In this document: positions 25,361 through 34,900 of the stretch, one piece after another
Position numbering within the stretch: the stretch's first letter is position 1
Layout of the letters: each line of letters begins with the position of its first letter
Origin: Armatimonadota bacterium
Lineage (GTDB): Bacteria > Armatimonadota > UBA5829 > DTLH01
Assembly: GCA_029551395.1 (NCBI GenBank)
Contig: JAKPFN010000050.1
Coordinates: forward strand, 1-43,477
Direction: 5' to 3'
Length of the DNA: 43,477 nucleotides
Program-made: the position numbers and the translations under genes
The notes under the pieces: model-generated
Seen by the model: only the letters and a program-made list of their open reading frames with translations
What the model was told of the DNA's origin: nothing
Databases searched by the model: none

Positions 25361-26869
25361 ATGAATAACCAGAGCATGATACTTCTAACAGATCTCTATG
25401 AGCTGACTATGATGGCAGCTTACTACAAGGCGGGGATACAGAACACAAGTGCTGTGTTCGAGTATATATTCCGCAGACTGCCGCATAACACAGGCTTTTG
25501 CATACTCGCAGGGCTGGATCCTCTGCTGGACGACCTGCAGGACCTTCATTTCTCAACAAACGATTTGGAGTATCTCCGTTCACTGAGGCTGTTTTCAGAG
25601 GAATTTTTAGACCAGATAAGTGATTTCCAGTTTGAATGTGATGTCTACTCAGCCCCAGAGGGCAGCCTTGTGTTTCCTAATGAGACAATCCTTAGAGTGC
25701 ATGGGCCGCTTGCTCAGGCTCAGATAATCGAAACGCTGGTGCTTAACCGGTTGAATTATCAGACTCTGGTAGCCACAAAGGCAGCCAGATGTGTTGCAGC
25801 AGCAAATGGCGATCCCATCGTTGAATTCGGACTAAGAAGAGCGCAAGGGCCAGATGGAGGCATCTCCGGTTCCCGTGCTGCGTTTATCGGAGGCGCTAAA
25901 TCGACTTCAAATGTCATGGCAGGCAAGCTTTTTAACATTCCTGTAATGGGAACGCATGCACACAGCTGGGTCATGGCGTTCGACAGCGAGCTTGAATCTT
26001 TCCGCGCTTATGTGAGAGCGTTTCCGAAGAACGCTGTGCTGCTTCTTGATACTTACGACACTCTTGAAAGCGGACTGCCGAACGCTATCATCACTTTCAA
26101 GGAATTAAGGGAGCAGAATCCAAATGTCCGTGCTGGAGTAAGGCTCGATTCAGGTGATATTGCCAAGCTATCGAAGGTCGTTTATTGCAAGTTTGAGGAA
26201 GCAGGGTTCAGAAATCCGCTTATTGTGGCATCCAATGAACTTGATGAACACCTGATTACGGACATAAAGCGCCAGGGGGCTAAAGTCAACTCATGGGGAG
26301 TCGGCACGAAGCTTGTCACAGGAGGAAATGAACCTGCGCTTGGAGGTGTCTATAAACTTGCGGCTATCTCAGCAGACGGCGGTTGGGATATCAAGATGAA
26401 GCTCTCTAACAATCCTGAAAAAACAACAGATCCCGGTGTGAAGATGCCTTACAGGTTCTACTCGCCTGATGGTGAGATGTTGGGAGATGTGATGTTCTTG
26501 GAAAACGGCGATGTAATGCCTCATGGACATGTTATATCTCATGACCGGATGGTTTTTGAGCGGACAAGAGTATTCAAAGAAACTGCTCCCCGCATACCGC
26601 TGCTTGAGATGGTTATGAAGCATGGCAGGCGAGTGTATCCGAATAGATCGGTTCAGGAAATCCAGGCTTATGCCCGGCAGCAGCTAACGACGCTTCCAAA
26701 GGAGATGCAGCGGTTGGTGAACCCGGAAATCTACTGGGTAGGGCTGAGCGAAACACTTGTCAAGAAGAAACGTGAAGAAATGCAGGCATTCTGGGCAAGC
26801 AGAGAAGCCGCTCCTACCGAACCCAGCGCACCAATAGCAGGCAGGGAAAATATAGGGGGCGAAAGTTAG
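25361..26869 (+). CDS. pncB: Nicotinate phosphoribosyltransferase
   Basis: This enzyme converts nicotinate and PRPP to nicotinate mononucleotide in the Preiss-Handler NAD salvage route. Landmarks are LLTDLYELTMMAAYYKAG at the N-terminus, EFGLRRAQGPDGG, the MGTHAHSWVMAF segment, and VRLDSGDIAKLSK followed by NSWGVGTKLVTGG for phosphate and PRPP binding. The 502-aa length fits the longer bacterial form. ATG 25361 has no strong Shine-Dalgarno. Its stop overlaps by 4 nt the end of the convergent methyltransferase gene. Confidence 0.95.
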   Translation: MNNQSMILLTDLYELTMMAAYYKAGIQNTSAVFEYIFRRLPHNTGFCILAGLDPLLDDLQDLHFSTNDLEYLRSLRLFSEEFLDQISDFQFECDVYSAPEGSLVFPNETILRVHGPLAQAQIIETLVLNRLNYQTLVATKAARCVAAANGDPIVEFGLRRAQGPDGGISGSRAAFIGGAKSTSNVMAGKLFNIPVMGTHAHSWVMAFDSELESFRAYVRAFPKNAVLLLDTYDTLESGLPNAIITFKELREQNPNVRAGVRLDSGDIAKLSKVVYCKFEEAGFRNPLIVASNELDEHLITDIKRQGAKVNSWGVGTKLVTGGNEPALGGVYKLAAISADGGWDIKMKLSNNPEKTTDPGVKMPYRFYSPDGEMLGDVMFLENGDVMPHGHVISHDRMVFERTRVFKETAPRIPLLEMVMKHGRRVYPNRSVQEIQAYARQQLTTLPKEMQRLVNPEIYWVGLSETLVKKKREEMQAFWASREAAPTEPSAPIAGRENIGGES

Positions 26870-27615
26870 CCAGCAAGCTTCTCTGACAGGAGTATCATCC
26901 GTTCTGTTTCAGGTGTGAACCTGGAACCTTCGAAATCTCCCCAGGCGGAAATAGTGGTGAGTCCGGCTGATTTTAACATGCGGTCGAGTTCGTTATAAGT
27001 ATAGAGCCGGATGGAGTGGCCTGTTTCCTTCCTGCGGCCATCAGGATAGATACAGATTTCTCGGCAGTTTATTCTCCCGCTTATCGGGTCGAAACATCGG
27101 TAAGCCAAAAGTATTCTGCCATCAGCAGTCTCCTCCCAGTGCCGGGGGATGAACTGCTTCATCAAAGCATCCCGGTTTTGCACATCGATAAGGAACCTGC
27201 CGCCAGGCTTGAGCGCTCGCGCAACAGCATTCAGCACCTTCTGGTCCTCTTCATCAGTCTCAAGATAGCCGAACGATGTGAACAGGTTTATCACAAGGTC
27301 GAATTCGGAGTCGAAATCGATTTCGCGCATGTCGCAGGTAATCAATCTCAGATAAATGCCTTCCAGGGCAGCGAACTCCCGGCACTTACCGAGCATAAAT
27401 TCTGAAAGATCAACTCCAACTACATCATAACCGCGACGGGCAAGGTCGATCAGGTGCCGTCCCTGTCCGCAGCAGAGGTCAAGTATTCGAGCGCCTGGAG
27501 AAATCTCTGTCTTATCGACCAGAAAATCGACTTGAGCACGGCTGTTATCGTTTTCCAGATACATCTCAGCCCGTAATGGGTCTTCTTCGATGAACTGCTC
27601 TACATACCACTGCAT
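26866..27615 (-). CDS. Class I SAM-dependent methyltransferase
   Basis: This 249-aa Rossmann-fold methyltransferase has motif I ILDLCCGQGRH (about residues 40-50), motif II acidic residue in VVGVDLSEFML, motif III ITCDMREIDF, and post-motif ALKPGGRFLIDV. The substrate is not evident. ATG 27615 is preceded by AAGGTG. It is separated from pckA by a strong terminator only about 20 nt upstream of the start, so it needs its own promoter or depends on read-through. It converges with the nicotinate phosphoribosyltransferase gene with a 4-nt tail overlap. Confidence 0.9.
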   Translation of the reverse strand: MQWYVEQFIEEDPLRAEMYLENDNSRAQVDFLVDKTEISPGARILDLCCGQGRHLIDLARRGYDVVGVDLSEFMLGKCREFAALEGIYLRLITCDMREIDFDSEFDLVINLFTSFGYLETDEEDQKVLNAVARALKPGGRFLIDVQNRDALMKQFIPRHWEETADGRILLAYRCFDPISGRINCREICIYPDGRRKETGHSIRLYTYNELDRMLKSAGLTTISAWGDFEGSRFTPETERMILLSEKLAG

Positions 27616-27636
27616 AATTACACCTTGCCCAAAACT

Positions 27637-27661
27637 AAAAAGGCGGGGTATATGCCCCGCC
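27637..27661 (-). terminator. Rho-independent terminator of pckA
   Basis: On the minus strand GGCGGGG-CATATA-CCCCGCC is followed directly by TTTTT. It starts 13 nt past the pckA stop. This is a textbook intrinsic terminator. Confidence 0.9.
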
Positions 27662-27674
27662 CTTCGTAACGCTA

Positions 27675-29309
27675 CTAGAACTCTGCTGCTTTAATTATTG
27701 CCGGGTCCAACCCTGGGAACCTGGCCATATATTCAGCTCGTTCTCGCCTTAACTCGTTTATTAAATAATCGCTTTGCTCAGAATCGTAGAATTTATCGAG
27801 GCTGAAGCGGTCAATATCGCAGCCTTCCACGACTTTGGGCACATTGACCATCCAGTTCATATCTTCATGCCATTCGATAGTACCTCGCGCGATTCCTCTG
27901 ATAATCGAAGACATCTCGGGAATCTGCACCCGCGTTACCCGTCTCTTTACATGCCGCGTGCCATCCAGGTCTCGCGTAATCACCTCGCCAATGCCTCCGG
28001 TGTTCAGCATGAAGCACTGGATCTTGTCCTGGTGGGCTTTTACAAACTCGTAGAATATATTGCCTTCCTGAGACTCATCTCCAATGATAAACGGATTGGT
28101 TCCAACTTCTCGTACAGATTCTCCGGCACGCTTTGGATCAGACCCAGAGCTTTCTACGGACTCACCAAGCATAAAGGCTGCAGCAGCCTGCTCCGGGGAG
28201 AGTTTTGAAGCTATCGGAACCACCGTATTTCGTCTAACAATAAACGCCATGATAAGCCCGTCCAGTTCGTCTATCGGCGGGAGATTGATGGTCTCGCTCA
28301 TATATTCGCCCAGGTCGGTTCTCTGAATGATTCCACGTCCGTTGCCTGTCAGAGTCTGGTCTGAAAAATCGACATTGCCCTGATAGTCCACCATAACATT
28401 CTCAAGGATGGCATCCGGCCGAGTAGCTGCATAGTAAAGCAAAGGCTGAATTTCAGGGTCCAATCCTTCTGTTTTGATATAGAACCCTCGTTCAGTACCA
28501 TAGGCCGAACCGTCTTTGTGCCAGAAAACTACATCGTCCTGAACGATTTCTACGCCTTCATCATCTCCATTAAGGTCGTGACTATGGCAGGAGTGAGTAG
28601 TCTTGCCGGTTGCCGTGAGGCCGAATATGACCATTCCCAGGCGCTGAAGTTTGCCACCCTTATTACGGGCACGGATGATTTTTGTACCGGCATGGAGCCC
28701 TAGCATCCCCTGTTGTTTGGCGTGCCACATCCCCATGCGGAGGAACCCCTTTTTGGCTTCTCCATAATAGTCCGAACCGAGGACATACGTTACCCCAATC
28801 TCCGGGAAGACCAGAATCTGCCGGTCTTTTTCCTGCCATTCAGGTATGAAGATGATGTTAAAGTCCGGACCGGGTTTATTAGCGGACGGAAATAGAGTCT
28901 GGTTGACCATGTGGGCAAGGCGGACCATCTCCTTGCGGTAGGTCGACATATAGAGGGTACATTTTGGCGAGAAGACATCATTATCGCCCATAGTGGCTTT
29001 TACCTGGACAAATGGCGCCTTCTTCATATAAGAATGTACCAACCTCAATGTCTCCGGCAGACTGTTAAGAATCTCCCTGCGCTTTTGAGTAAGCGTTGTA
29101 TGCGCTACCCCAGGGCCTCCCACATATACTGTCACACCTGCACTGCGGTTTTTAATAGACGAAACGAAGCTATAGTTACCGAACTGCGTTTTTAGTCCGA
29201 AAGATTCTGCTGCTCTTCGAATTTCATCTGCCGACGGCCGCGATACGTTGGGCTGTGATGCCAATTCGGTCACTGCCGCCTGAACCTGGCTGAGGATGTT
29301 TTGCTCCAA
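27675..29309 (-). CDS. pckA: ATP-dependent phosphoenolpyruvate carboxykinase
   Basis: This enzyme interconverts oxaloacetate and PEP with ATP, at the entry to gluconeogenesis. The P-loop GLTATGKTTHS is near residue 230, the kinase-2 motif VQDDVVFW follows, and the N-terminal half carries YVGGPGVAH. The length (544 aa) fits the ATP-type family. The start is TTG at 29309, with GGAGG 6 nt upstream. The open frame runs 15 codons further, but that part contains the Shine-Dalgarno. A promoter at 29423-29451 leaves a leader of roughly 107 nt, long enough for regulation. A clear terminator ends the transcript. Confidence 0.93.
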   Translation of the reverse strand: MEQNILSQVQAAVTELASQPNVSRPSADEIRRAAESFGLKTQFGNYSFVSSIKNRSAGVTVYVGGPGVAHTTLTQKRREILNSLPETLRLVHSYMKKAPFVQVKATMGDNDVFSPKCTLYMSTYRKEMVRLAHMVNQTLFPSANKPGPDFNIIFIPEWQEKDRQILVFPEIGVTYVLGSDYYGEAKKGFLRMGMWHAKQQGMLGLHAGTKIIRARNKGGKLQRLGMVIFGLTATGKTTHSCHSHDLNGDDEGVEIVQDDVVFWHKDGSAYGTERGFYIKTEGLDPEIQPLLYYAATRPDAILENVMVDYQGNVDFSDQTLTGNGRGIIQRTDLGEYMSETINLPPIDELDGLIMAFIVRRNTVVPIASKLSPEQAAAAFMLGESVESSGSDPKRAGESVREVGTNPFIIGDESQEGNIFYEFVKAHQDKIQCFMLNTGGIGEVITRDLDGTRHVKRRVTRVQIPEMSSIIRGIARGTIEWHEDMNWMVNVPKVVEGCDIDRFSLDKFYDSEQSDYLINELRRERAEYMARFPGLDPAIIKAAEF

Positions 29310-29422
29310 TTCATACCTCCGTCTAGGAATCTTTCCAGGATAAGAATTGCACAATAAGAATCACTGCCTGGAAAGAAGCAGCTGGAGTTCCGGCTGCTGT
29401 GTTGAGTGGCCTATAAAACAAG

Positions 29423-29451
29423 ATTGTACCAATTTACTGCCTACCCGTCAA
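29423..29451 (-). promoter_or_regulatory. Sigma-70 promoter of pckA
   Basis: Minus-strand TTGACG (29451-29446) and TACAAT (29428-29423) are separated by exactly 17 bp, each with one mismatch to consensus. Transcription should start near 29416. Confidence 0.7.
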
Positions 29452-29580
29452 CGAAGTAAGCGTAAAACCTGTGTAAAACTGCTTTTTATCACATGAAAAG
29501 AACAGAAGCGCGAAGAGAAAGGGCGCATACTTATTTTGCTCATCACTCATCACTCGCAACTCGAAACTTTTTGTTGGGAA

Positions 29581-29609
29581 TTGCCATAAGTCATTTGCCG
29601 TAGTATAAC
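29581..29609 (+). promoter_or_regulatory. Promoter implying a leaderless permease mRNA
   Basis: TTGCCA (29581-29586) and TATAAC (29604-29609) have 17-bp spacing. The ATG at 29617 is 8 nt after the -10 box, at the expected transcription start. No Shine-Dalgarno precedes that ATG. Confidence 0.55.
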
Positions 29610-29616
29610 TAATACT

Positions 29617-30495
29617 ATGAACTCAGCAGAAAAGATTATGGCTAAGAAAGAAGCATCAAGAAATAGGGCTAGGAATCGATTTATAGGGCCGGCGCTGACA
29701 TATCTGTTACTTACAGCAGGTGCGGTTATCTTTGCGCTGCCGTTTTTGTGGATGATTTCGATATCGCTCAAAGAACCGGCAGAGGTAGCCCTGCCTGGAT
29801 TGAACCTGCTACCGAAAAAGGCCATTTGGGCCAACTACCCGAAGGCTCTGACCATTATGCCGTTCCATCTTTATCTGCTGAACACGCTCAAGGTCACGTT
29901 TTTGTCAGTAATCGGCACTTTGCTATCAAGCTCGATTGCAGCATACGCCTTTGCAAGACTTAGAGCGCCTGGCCGGGAAGTGCTGTTCTTCGTAATGCTG
30001 GCAACAATTATGCTTCCGGCAGAGGTTATGATGATCCCCAGGTTTGTGATTTTCAGAGGTCTTGGGTGGTATGATACGCTGCTGCCGCTGATTATCCCGG
30101 CGTTCTTCGGAAGCGCGTTTTACATCTTTTTAATCAGGCAGTTCTTCCTGACTATCCCAAGTGATCTCGAGGATGCTGCAAAGATAGACGGCTGCTCGGC
30201 TTTTCGGACTTACTGGCAGATATTCATGCCGCTTTCGAAACCAGTGCTTGTCACGGTGGCAGTATTTTCGTTTGTGGCGCACTGGAACGACTTTATGACA
30301 CCGTTGATTTACCTCAATTCGGTCGAGAAGCGGACTCTGGCACTGGGGCTTGCTACTTTTCAGGATGTGTGGGGTGTGGATATAGTCTCCCTGATGGCTG
30401 CCTCGACGGCTGTACTCATCCCGGTGCTTGTAATCTTCTTCCTTGCCCAGCGATACTTCGTACAGGGCGTAGTAATGAGCGGAATTAAAGGCTGA
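29617..30495 (+). CDS. Carbohydrate ABC transporter permease (MalG family)
   Basis: This 292-aa inner-membrane protein has six predicted helices. The cytoplasmic EAA loop reads EDAAKIDGCSAFRTYWQIFMP, through which it would contact the ATPase. The C-terminus MSGIKG is typical of MalG-type permeases. Partners (binding protein, MalF-type permease, ATPase) are not in the window, so this is an orphan copy relying on subunits encoded elsewhere. The start is either ATG 29617, probably leaderless, or ATG 29638 at codon 8. The cargo is presumably a sugar or oligosaccharide, by family. Confidence 0.92.
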   Translation: MNSAEKIMAKKEASRNRARNRFIGPALTYLLLTAGAVIFALPFLWMISISLKEPAEVALPGLNLLPKKAIWANYPKALTIMPFHLYLLNTLKVTFLSVIGTLLSSSIAAYAFARLRAPGREVLFFVMLATIMLPAEVMMIPRFVIFRGLGWYDTLLPLIIPAFFGSAFYIFLIRQFFLTIPSDLEDAAKIDGCSAFRTYWQIFMPLSKPVLVTVAVFSFVAHWNDFMTPLIYLNSVEKRTLALGLATFQDVWGVDIVSLMAASTAVLIPVLVIFFLAQRYFVQGVVMSGIKG

Positions 30496-30534
30496 AGCTG
30501 TTAGAATCCAGAACTGCTTTAGAAGAAGATTACA

Positions 30535-31158
30535 TCAGGCAGGCGGATTTTGTGATTCACTGCGGAGTTTGTTTACCAACTCGTAGACATAATCGGCGGC
30601 TCTTATATCGTGAAAAGCAATCAAATCCAGAGCATCGAATCCTGATGAGCAGTTTATACCCGTATTGCTGCACCAGGATGCCATAAAGTAAGACCTGCCA
30701 AAAGTTACCGTGCCAATTCCATTGCTGTGAATAAATCTGCGGACATCAGGCAGGTCGCTTATCAATTCCGCAAATACTTTTTTAGGCCATGTGTTGGTAA
30801 CAGCCAGTACTTTTTGATCTGTGACAGCATAATATGTGCGGCGTTTACGCCAGTTTTTGTAGACAAACCTTCCGAGCGTCACATAAAGGCCGACCATCAC
30901 CATTGCAATTCCTTCGGTAAAGACTAAGAAGGTTCCTACCGGACTTCCAGCACCAGTGAGAGATTTTTCAAGATACTCCAACCCCCAACTCAAGGTATAT
31001 ATGCCAAGCCATAGGCTTATTGGTACAAGGAGAATATCTGCGCGTGTCAGAACGATGGATGTATCAGGTTGACCAATCCATAATATCCGCTCACCTTCAT
31101 GGAGGTGCTCTCTTAATGCATCAACTGCATCTCGTGAAATCACTGCAGTAAACCTCAT
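30535..31158 (-). CDS. Membrane protein with PH-like domain
   Basis: This 207-aa protein has a short N-terminal segment ending LHEGERILWIGQPD. Two hydrophobic segments follow (about residues 40-60 and 75-98), then a C-terminal PH-like domain (RRTYYAVTDQKVLAVTN, VTFG). This architecture is common among uncharacterised bacterial PH-domain membrane proteins. The start may be ATG 31158 or, better spaced from TGAGG, GTG 31143. It faces the permease gene convergently. No function can be assigned. It is the second PH-like membrane protein in the window (compare 2032-2592), but the two are not close copies. Confidence 0.7.
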   Translation of the reverse strand: MRFTAVISRDAVDALREHLHEGERILWIGQPDTSIVLTRADILLVPISLWLGIYTLSWGLEYLEKSLTGAGSPVGTFLVFTEGIAMVMVGLYVTLGRFVYKNWRKRRTYYAVTDQKVLAVTNTWPKKVFAELISDLPDVRRFIHSNGIGTVTFGRSYFMASWCSNTGINCSSGFDALDLIAFHDIRAADYVYELVNKLRSESQNPPA

Positions 31159-31269
31159 TATCTATGGGCCGCGCACCCCCATTATCGGCGTCCACATGAA
31201 TAACGTACCCAAGTGAACGAACAAACGAACCGTTCCATAACAGAGGAAATGAAGTGCGGTTTTGAAGAT

Positions 31270-31295
31270 GTGGCCCGGGCTTACTGCCGGGCCAC
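31270..31295 (-). terminator. Stable hairpin after the zinc-ribbon gene
   Basis: GTGGCCCGG and CCGGGCCAC form a perfect 9-bp GC-rich stem with an 8-nt loop, about 17 nt past the stop. The T-run is lacking on the minus strand, so it may stop or stabilise the transcript. Confidence 0.5.
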
Positions 31296-31312
31296 TGTAA
31301 AGGTTTTAAAGC

Positions 31313-31963
31313 CTATTCAGTCTGTTTGGCTCCGCACTCAGCGCAGAACTTAGCTCCTGGATTAAGCTTTGCCCCACATTCAGTACAGAAAGCAGTTCCT
31401 TTTAGCTTTTCACCACATTCCGGGCAGAACTTGGCATTGGTTGCAAGAGGAGCTTCGCATTTAGGACAAGAAGCCCTGATTGTCTCTCTCCAATTCTCTT
31501 TGGCGAGCTTTTTATCTTCTTCAGCCATTGCAGCGTGTGCCCAAACTTCTTCAACCGAACGGCTGGCCTGAGCAGCAGACATTTCCACGCCAAGGTCTGG
31601 AGCGCATTCTTTGCACAGCCCTCGCTTGGTATTCCAGCAGCTTTTTCTGCACACCCAACTGGAACACCTTGGACACTGAACAAACATCGGCTTTATTTCT
31701 TCCCATGCTGCCTGGAAGGCTTTGTCGTGTGCTTTTTCCCAGGCTGCATCCCGGACTTTTTCTCCAACATTGGACGCCTGACCAAAAATCCCGCCAAACA
31801 GTCCGCCTGCAGTATCCAGTATGCTTGACATAGTGCCAACTGCCGAAGCCTTGAACTGTGTACGCAGACCAGTTCCGCACCTTTGGCAGATAAACTCAAA
31901 TTGGAAACCACGATCAGTGCTCAGGTCATTGTAGTTTCCACCAAACTCTATTGCACTACTCAT
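31313..31963 (-). CDS. Multi-zinc-ribbon protein
   Basis: This 216-aa soluble protein contains an N-terminal CQRCG knuckle, a Gly-rich amphipathic stretch (SSILDTAGGLFGGIFG), and a central CPRCSSWVCRKSCW...CKEC cluster. Two C-terminal zinc ribbons follow (CPKC/FCPECG and FCTECG/FCAECG). At least four metal sites are likely. The lack of signal peptide and of enzyme motifs suggests a scaffold or nucleic-acid/protein-binding role; function unknown. ATG 31963 has AAGGAG 8 nt upstream. It follows the large gene ending at 31990 by 26 nt, so co-transcription is likely. Confidence 0.8.
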   Translation of the reverse strand: MSSAIEFGGNYNDLSTDRGFQFEFICQRCGTGLRTQFKASAVGTMSSILDTAGGLFGGIFGQASNVGEKVRDAAWEKAHDKAFQAAWEEIKPMFVQCPRCSSWVCRKSCWNTKRGLCKECAPDLGVEMSAAQASRSVEEVWAHAAMAEEDKKLAKENWRETIRASCPKCEAPLATNAKFCPECGEKLKGTAFCTECGAKLNPGAKFCAECGAKQTE

Positions 31964-31989
31964 ATAATACTCCTTGATTGAGAAATGCT

Positions 31990-34900
31990 TTATTTAATAC
32001 GAACAAGATGCACTGGGATGGCTGCGCCGGCAGTTACTGGCACTCGTATTCCGGCAGCACACTCGTCTGATGTGAAAGTTCCTATATCAGTATAATTGGC
32101 GCTCAGCGTGTAGCTGCCTTCAGGAAGCCCTCTGACAATCAGTTTGTCTTCGTTATCTTTGCCAAGAGTCTCACGCAGTAGAAGCGACAACTTCTTACCG
32201 CCATCTTCTGCATCTACACGATTAATTTTAACCGCATGAGATTCAATAAACAAGCCAAACGGGGCTATTCTGACTCGCCGCTGGACTCCATCGTGAGGGA
32301 TGACCGATATATGTCCGTCTATGCTGCCCTCGACATCGCATCCGTAGCCGACCAGACCAAAAGCAGGATCATCTACTGCGTATGAGCAGGCCATAAGGTA
32401 GGTGAAATACAATCCCGTACCCATTTCGCTGGTCCAGGGGTCATAAGTCATCCTCTGAGGCTCCCAGGTGTAAAGGTTCCTTGCAACGCCATCAGGCCTT
32501 ACCAGACACCAGTTGGCAGTGAACGAGCCGTAGCCAATCCTGAGGTCATCTATCTCGCCTGTTTCGTGGTAAAAGTCCAGAAGACAGCGGCCATTTTGAG
32601 GAACCATGTAGTTCATACACAGTTCGTCGTGGTAAGGGTATTTGGAAGCGCCCCATCCCCATCTGACATCGCCGCCGAACCAGGGCCAGGATGGCTGCCG
32701 GCCGCGTGTCGCGCGCAGCATACTCACTACCGGTATTGCTCCATCTATTCCGCCGCCGAATTTCTTAAAGTAATATGCATCAGAGTAGCCCGTAGTGTCG
32801 AACGCATACTCAGAAAGATACGGATGTGGCTGTGGAAGGAAATGGTCTGCCTTTCTCTGCAGATGCACTTGCAGTTCATCGGCTTCGTCTGTATAGCCTT
32901 TTGCTCTGAGAGTATTCATCAGGTCGAAATATAACGACTCACCGAAATTACCGCACGCCAGAGCGTTGTTTTTATACATCGGCAGTGTGAAATATGCGAT
33001 TGCCGTGCGGTAAGCCATTAGAAGATAACCATCTGAGTCACGGAAGCGAGTCAGGCCGTAATACTCGGCAATTTTAGACATCGCAAAGTAGATATTGACT
33101 ACATGCGGGTAGTTGAATGAGCGGTTATAGGCCTGCTCATCATCATAACTATCTCCAACTCCCGTGGATACTGCGTAAGTCTCCTTTTGCTGGACTTTTC
33201 CATACAGGAAACGCTCTATGTAGTATTCCATCGTCTCGATTTCATCGGGATTCGGGTCAACTACATTTTTCCAAACCAAAGACAACGGTTCTGCGAGACC
33301 ACATTCGTCCGAACCTCCGGACATATGCCCATGACGTGGTTTCATGACCATTCGCTCTTCTTCAGCATCATACATGAAGAACTGACCGTCGCGGAAAGAT
33401 TTGGGGTCACGATACTGCTGGTCTCGTGCTATATGTATTGCGTGCGCTTTAGCCAGCTTTTCTATCGGCTCGATTGCCAGGAAGTGCAGGTTGGTGACTT
33501 CTCCATCTACATCGGTTATTGTCAGATTATGCTGCCCTGTCCTGCCGAATTTGAAGCGATAAACTGATGATGTGCCATCAGAAGACACCTTTTCGATGGT
33601 TGTGTAGTCATCTCCGGTAACGCTAAATTGCTTCTTGCTGGATACGCGCAGGTGACCGGTCATATCGGTCGGCAGCACCATAGCCGGAGCGACATCTACA
33701 GCCACCTTGCCATCAGCAAAGAGCGTTTCATTTATCTCTTTATAATCCTGAATGAACTTGATGCCAAAGTTGAGTACCAGTTCTTCTCCAGGAAGAATTA
33801 CGGCCTGGGAATGGTTGTTGTACCACTCGTACCAGTTTCGAGTCTCCCTGCTCGCTTTTGAGTACGGAAAGACATTTATCAGGCCTTCCCATCCGTCGGG
33901 ACGCTGACCGTACTCATCGACATGCGCTATTGCCTCAAGCTTTGTGCCTTCTTTGGCCCAGATTAACAGATAAGGCGGTATTCCAGCGAGAGGTGCGGCA
34001 AGAATCCACGAGGAAGCGCCGCCGATGAACGAATGCAGCATCACTCTCCGCTCATAAATCTCGCTCATATCGGTCTCACCGGCAAAGCAGGTATTGAGCG
34101 CAAGCGGCATGGCAAGCTCTCCGAGCACCATCCCTGCCTGACTCCTGTTCTTTATCCTGATTTTCCAGTTGAGGCTGTCACCCTCTACGGTGAAGCGTTC
34201 GCTTATCATAGGCTCTGTTGCACCGAGCTGCTCAGGCGGGCCTGGGTCGTAAACGACAACAACCGAGTCTTCCTGCCCGAGTACCCTGCGTATCTCAGAA
34301 GAATTGGCGGTTGTCATACTCCGCCAGGTTATATCGCCATTGAACCGGTATTTAAGGACTAAATCTCCCAGCCACCTGTGATCAGGTGTCGCAACTGCCG
34401 GAAGGTTGTCAGGATTGCCTGCGAACTGAACCTTTGTATTGCTAGAGGAATCGTAAAGTCCCCAAACCGTGCCAGTGCCCTTGTCAATCTCAGCAACAAG
34501 GTTTGGAGTACGAAGTTCCCACATCCAGTGACGGTCTGCCGGGCCAGATTGGGCAGTTTCCGGGACTATAAAGAACTCACGGCTGAGAGAAGTGAGAGTC
34601 TCGTCTCCTTGAGCGATGTCCACTCCGGCGACATACTCACCTGGGCTGAGGTCATTTGTCCCAAGCGGAAGCTCCACTGTAAACTGCTGCCCTGGGATGA
34701 AGGATGTGGTGGAAACAACACCTCCGGCTGGAGTTCGCGCTGTCAATGTAATGTCCAGAGCCTTCCATGCCTTGCCGGTTATAGCTGCCCGGATGCTGCT
34801 GCCTTCGCTTATTACTACGCTGTCCTTATAATGACTGCCAAGGTATCCAGCCCCTTTAGGAACAGCGGGATTATCCGAAACAATGCTGAGTTTTGCGACA

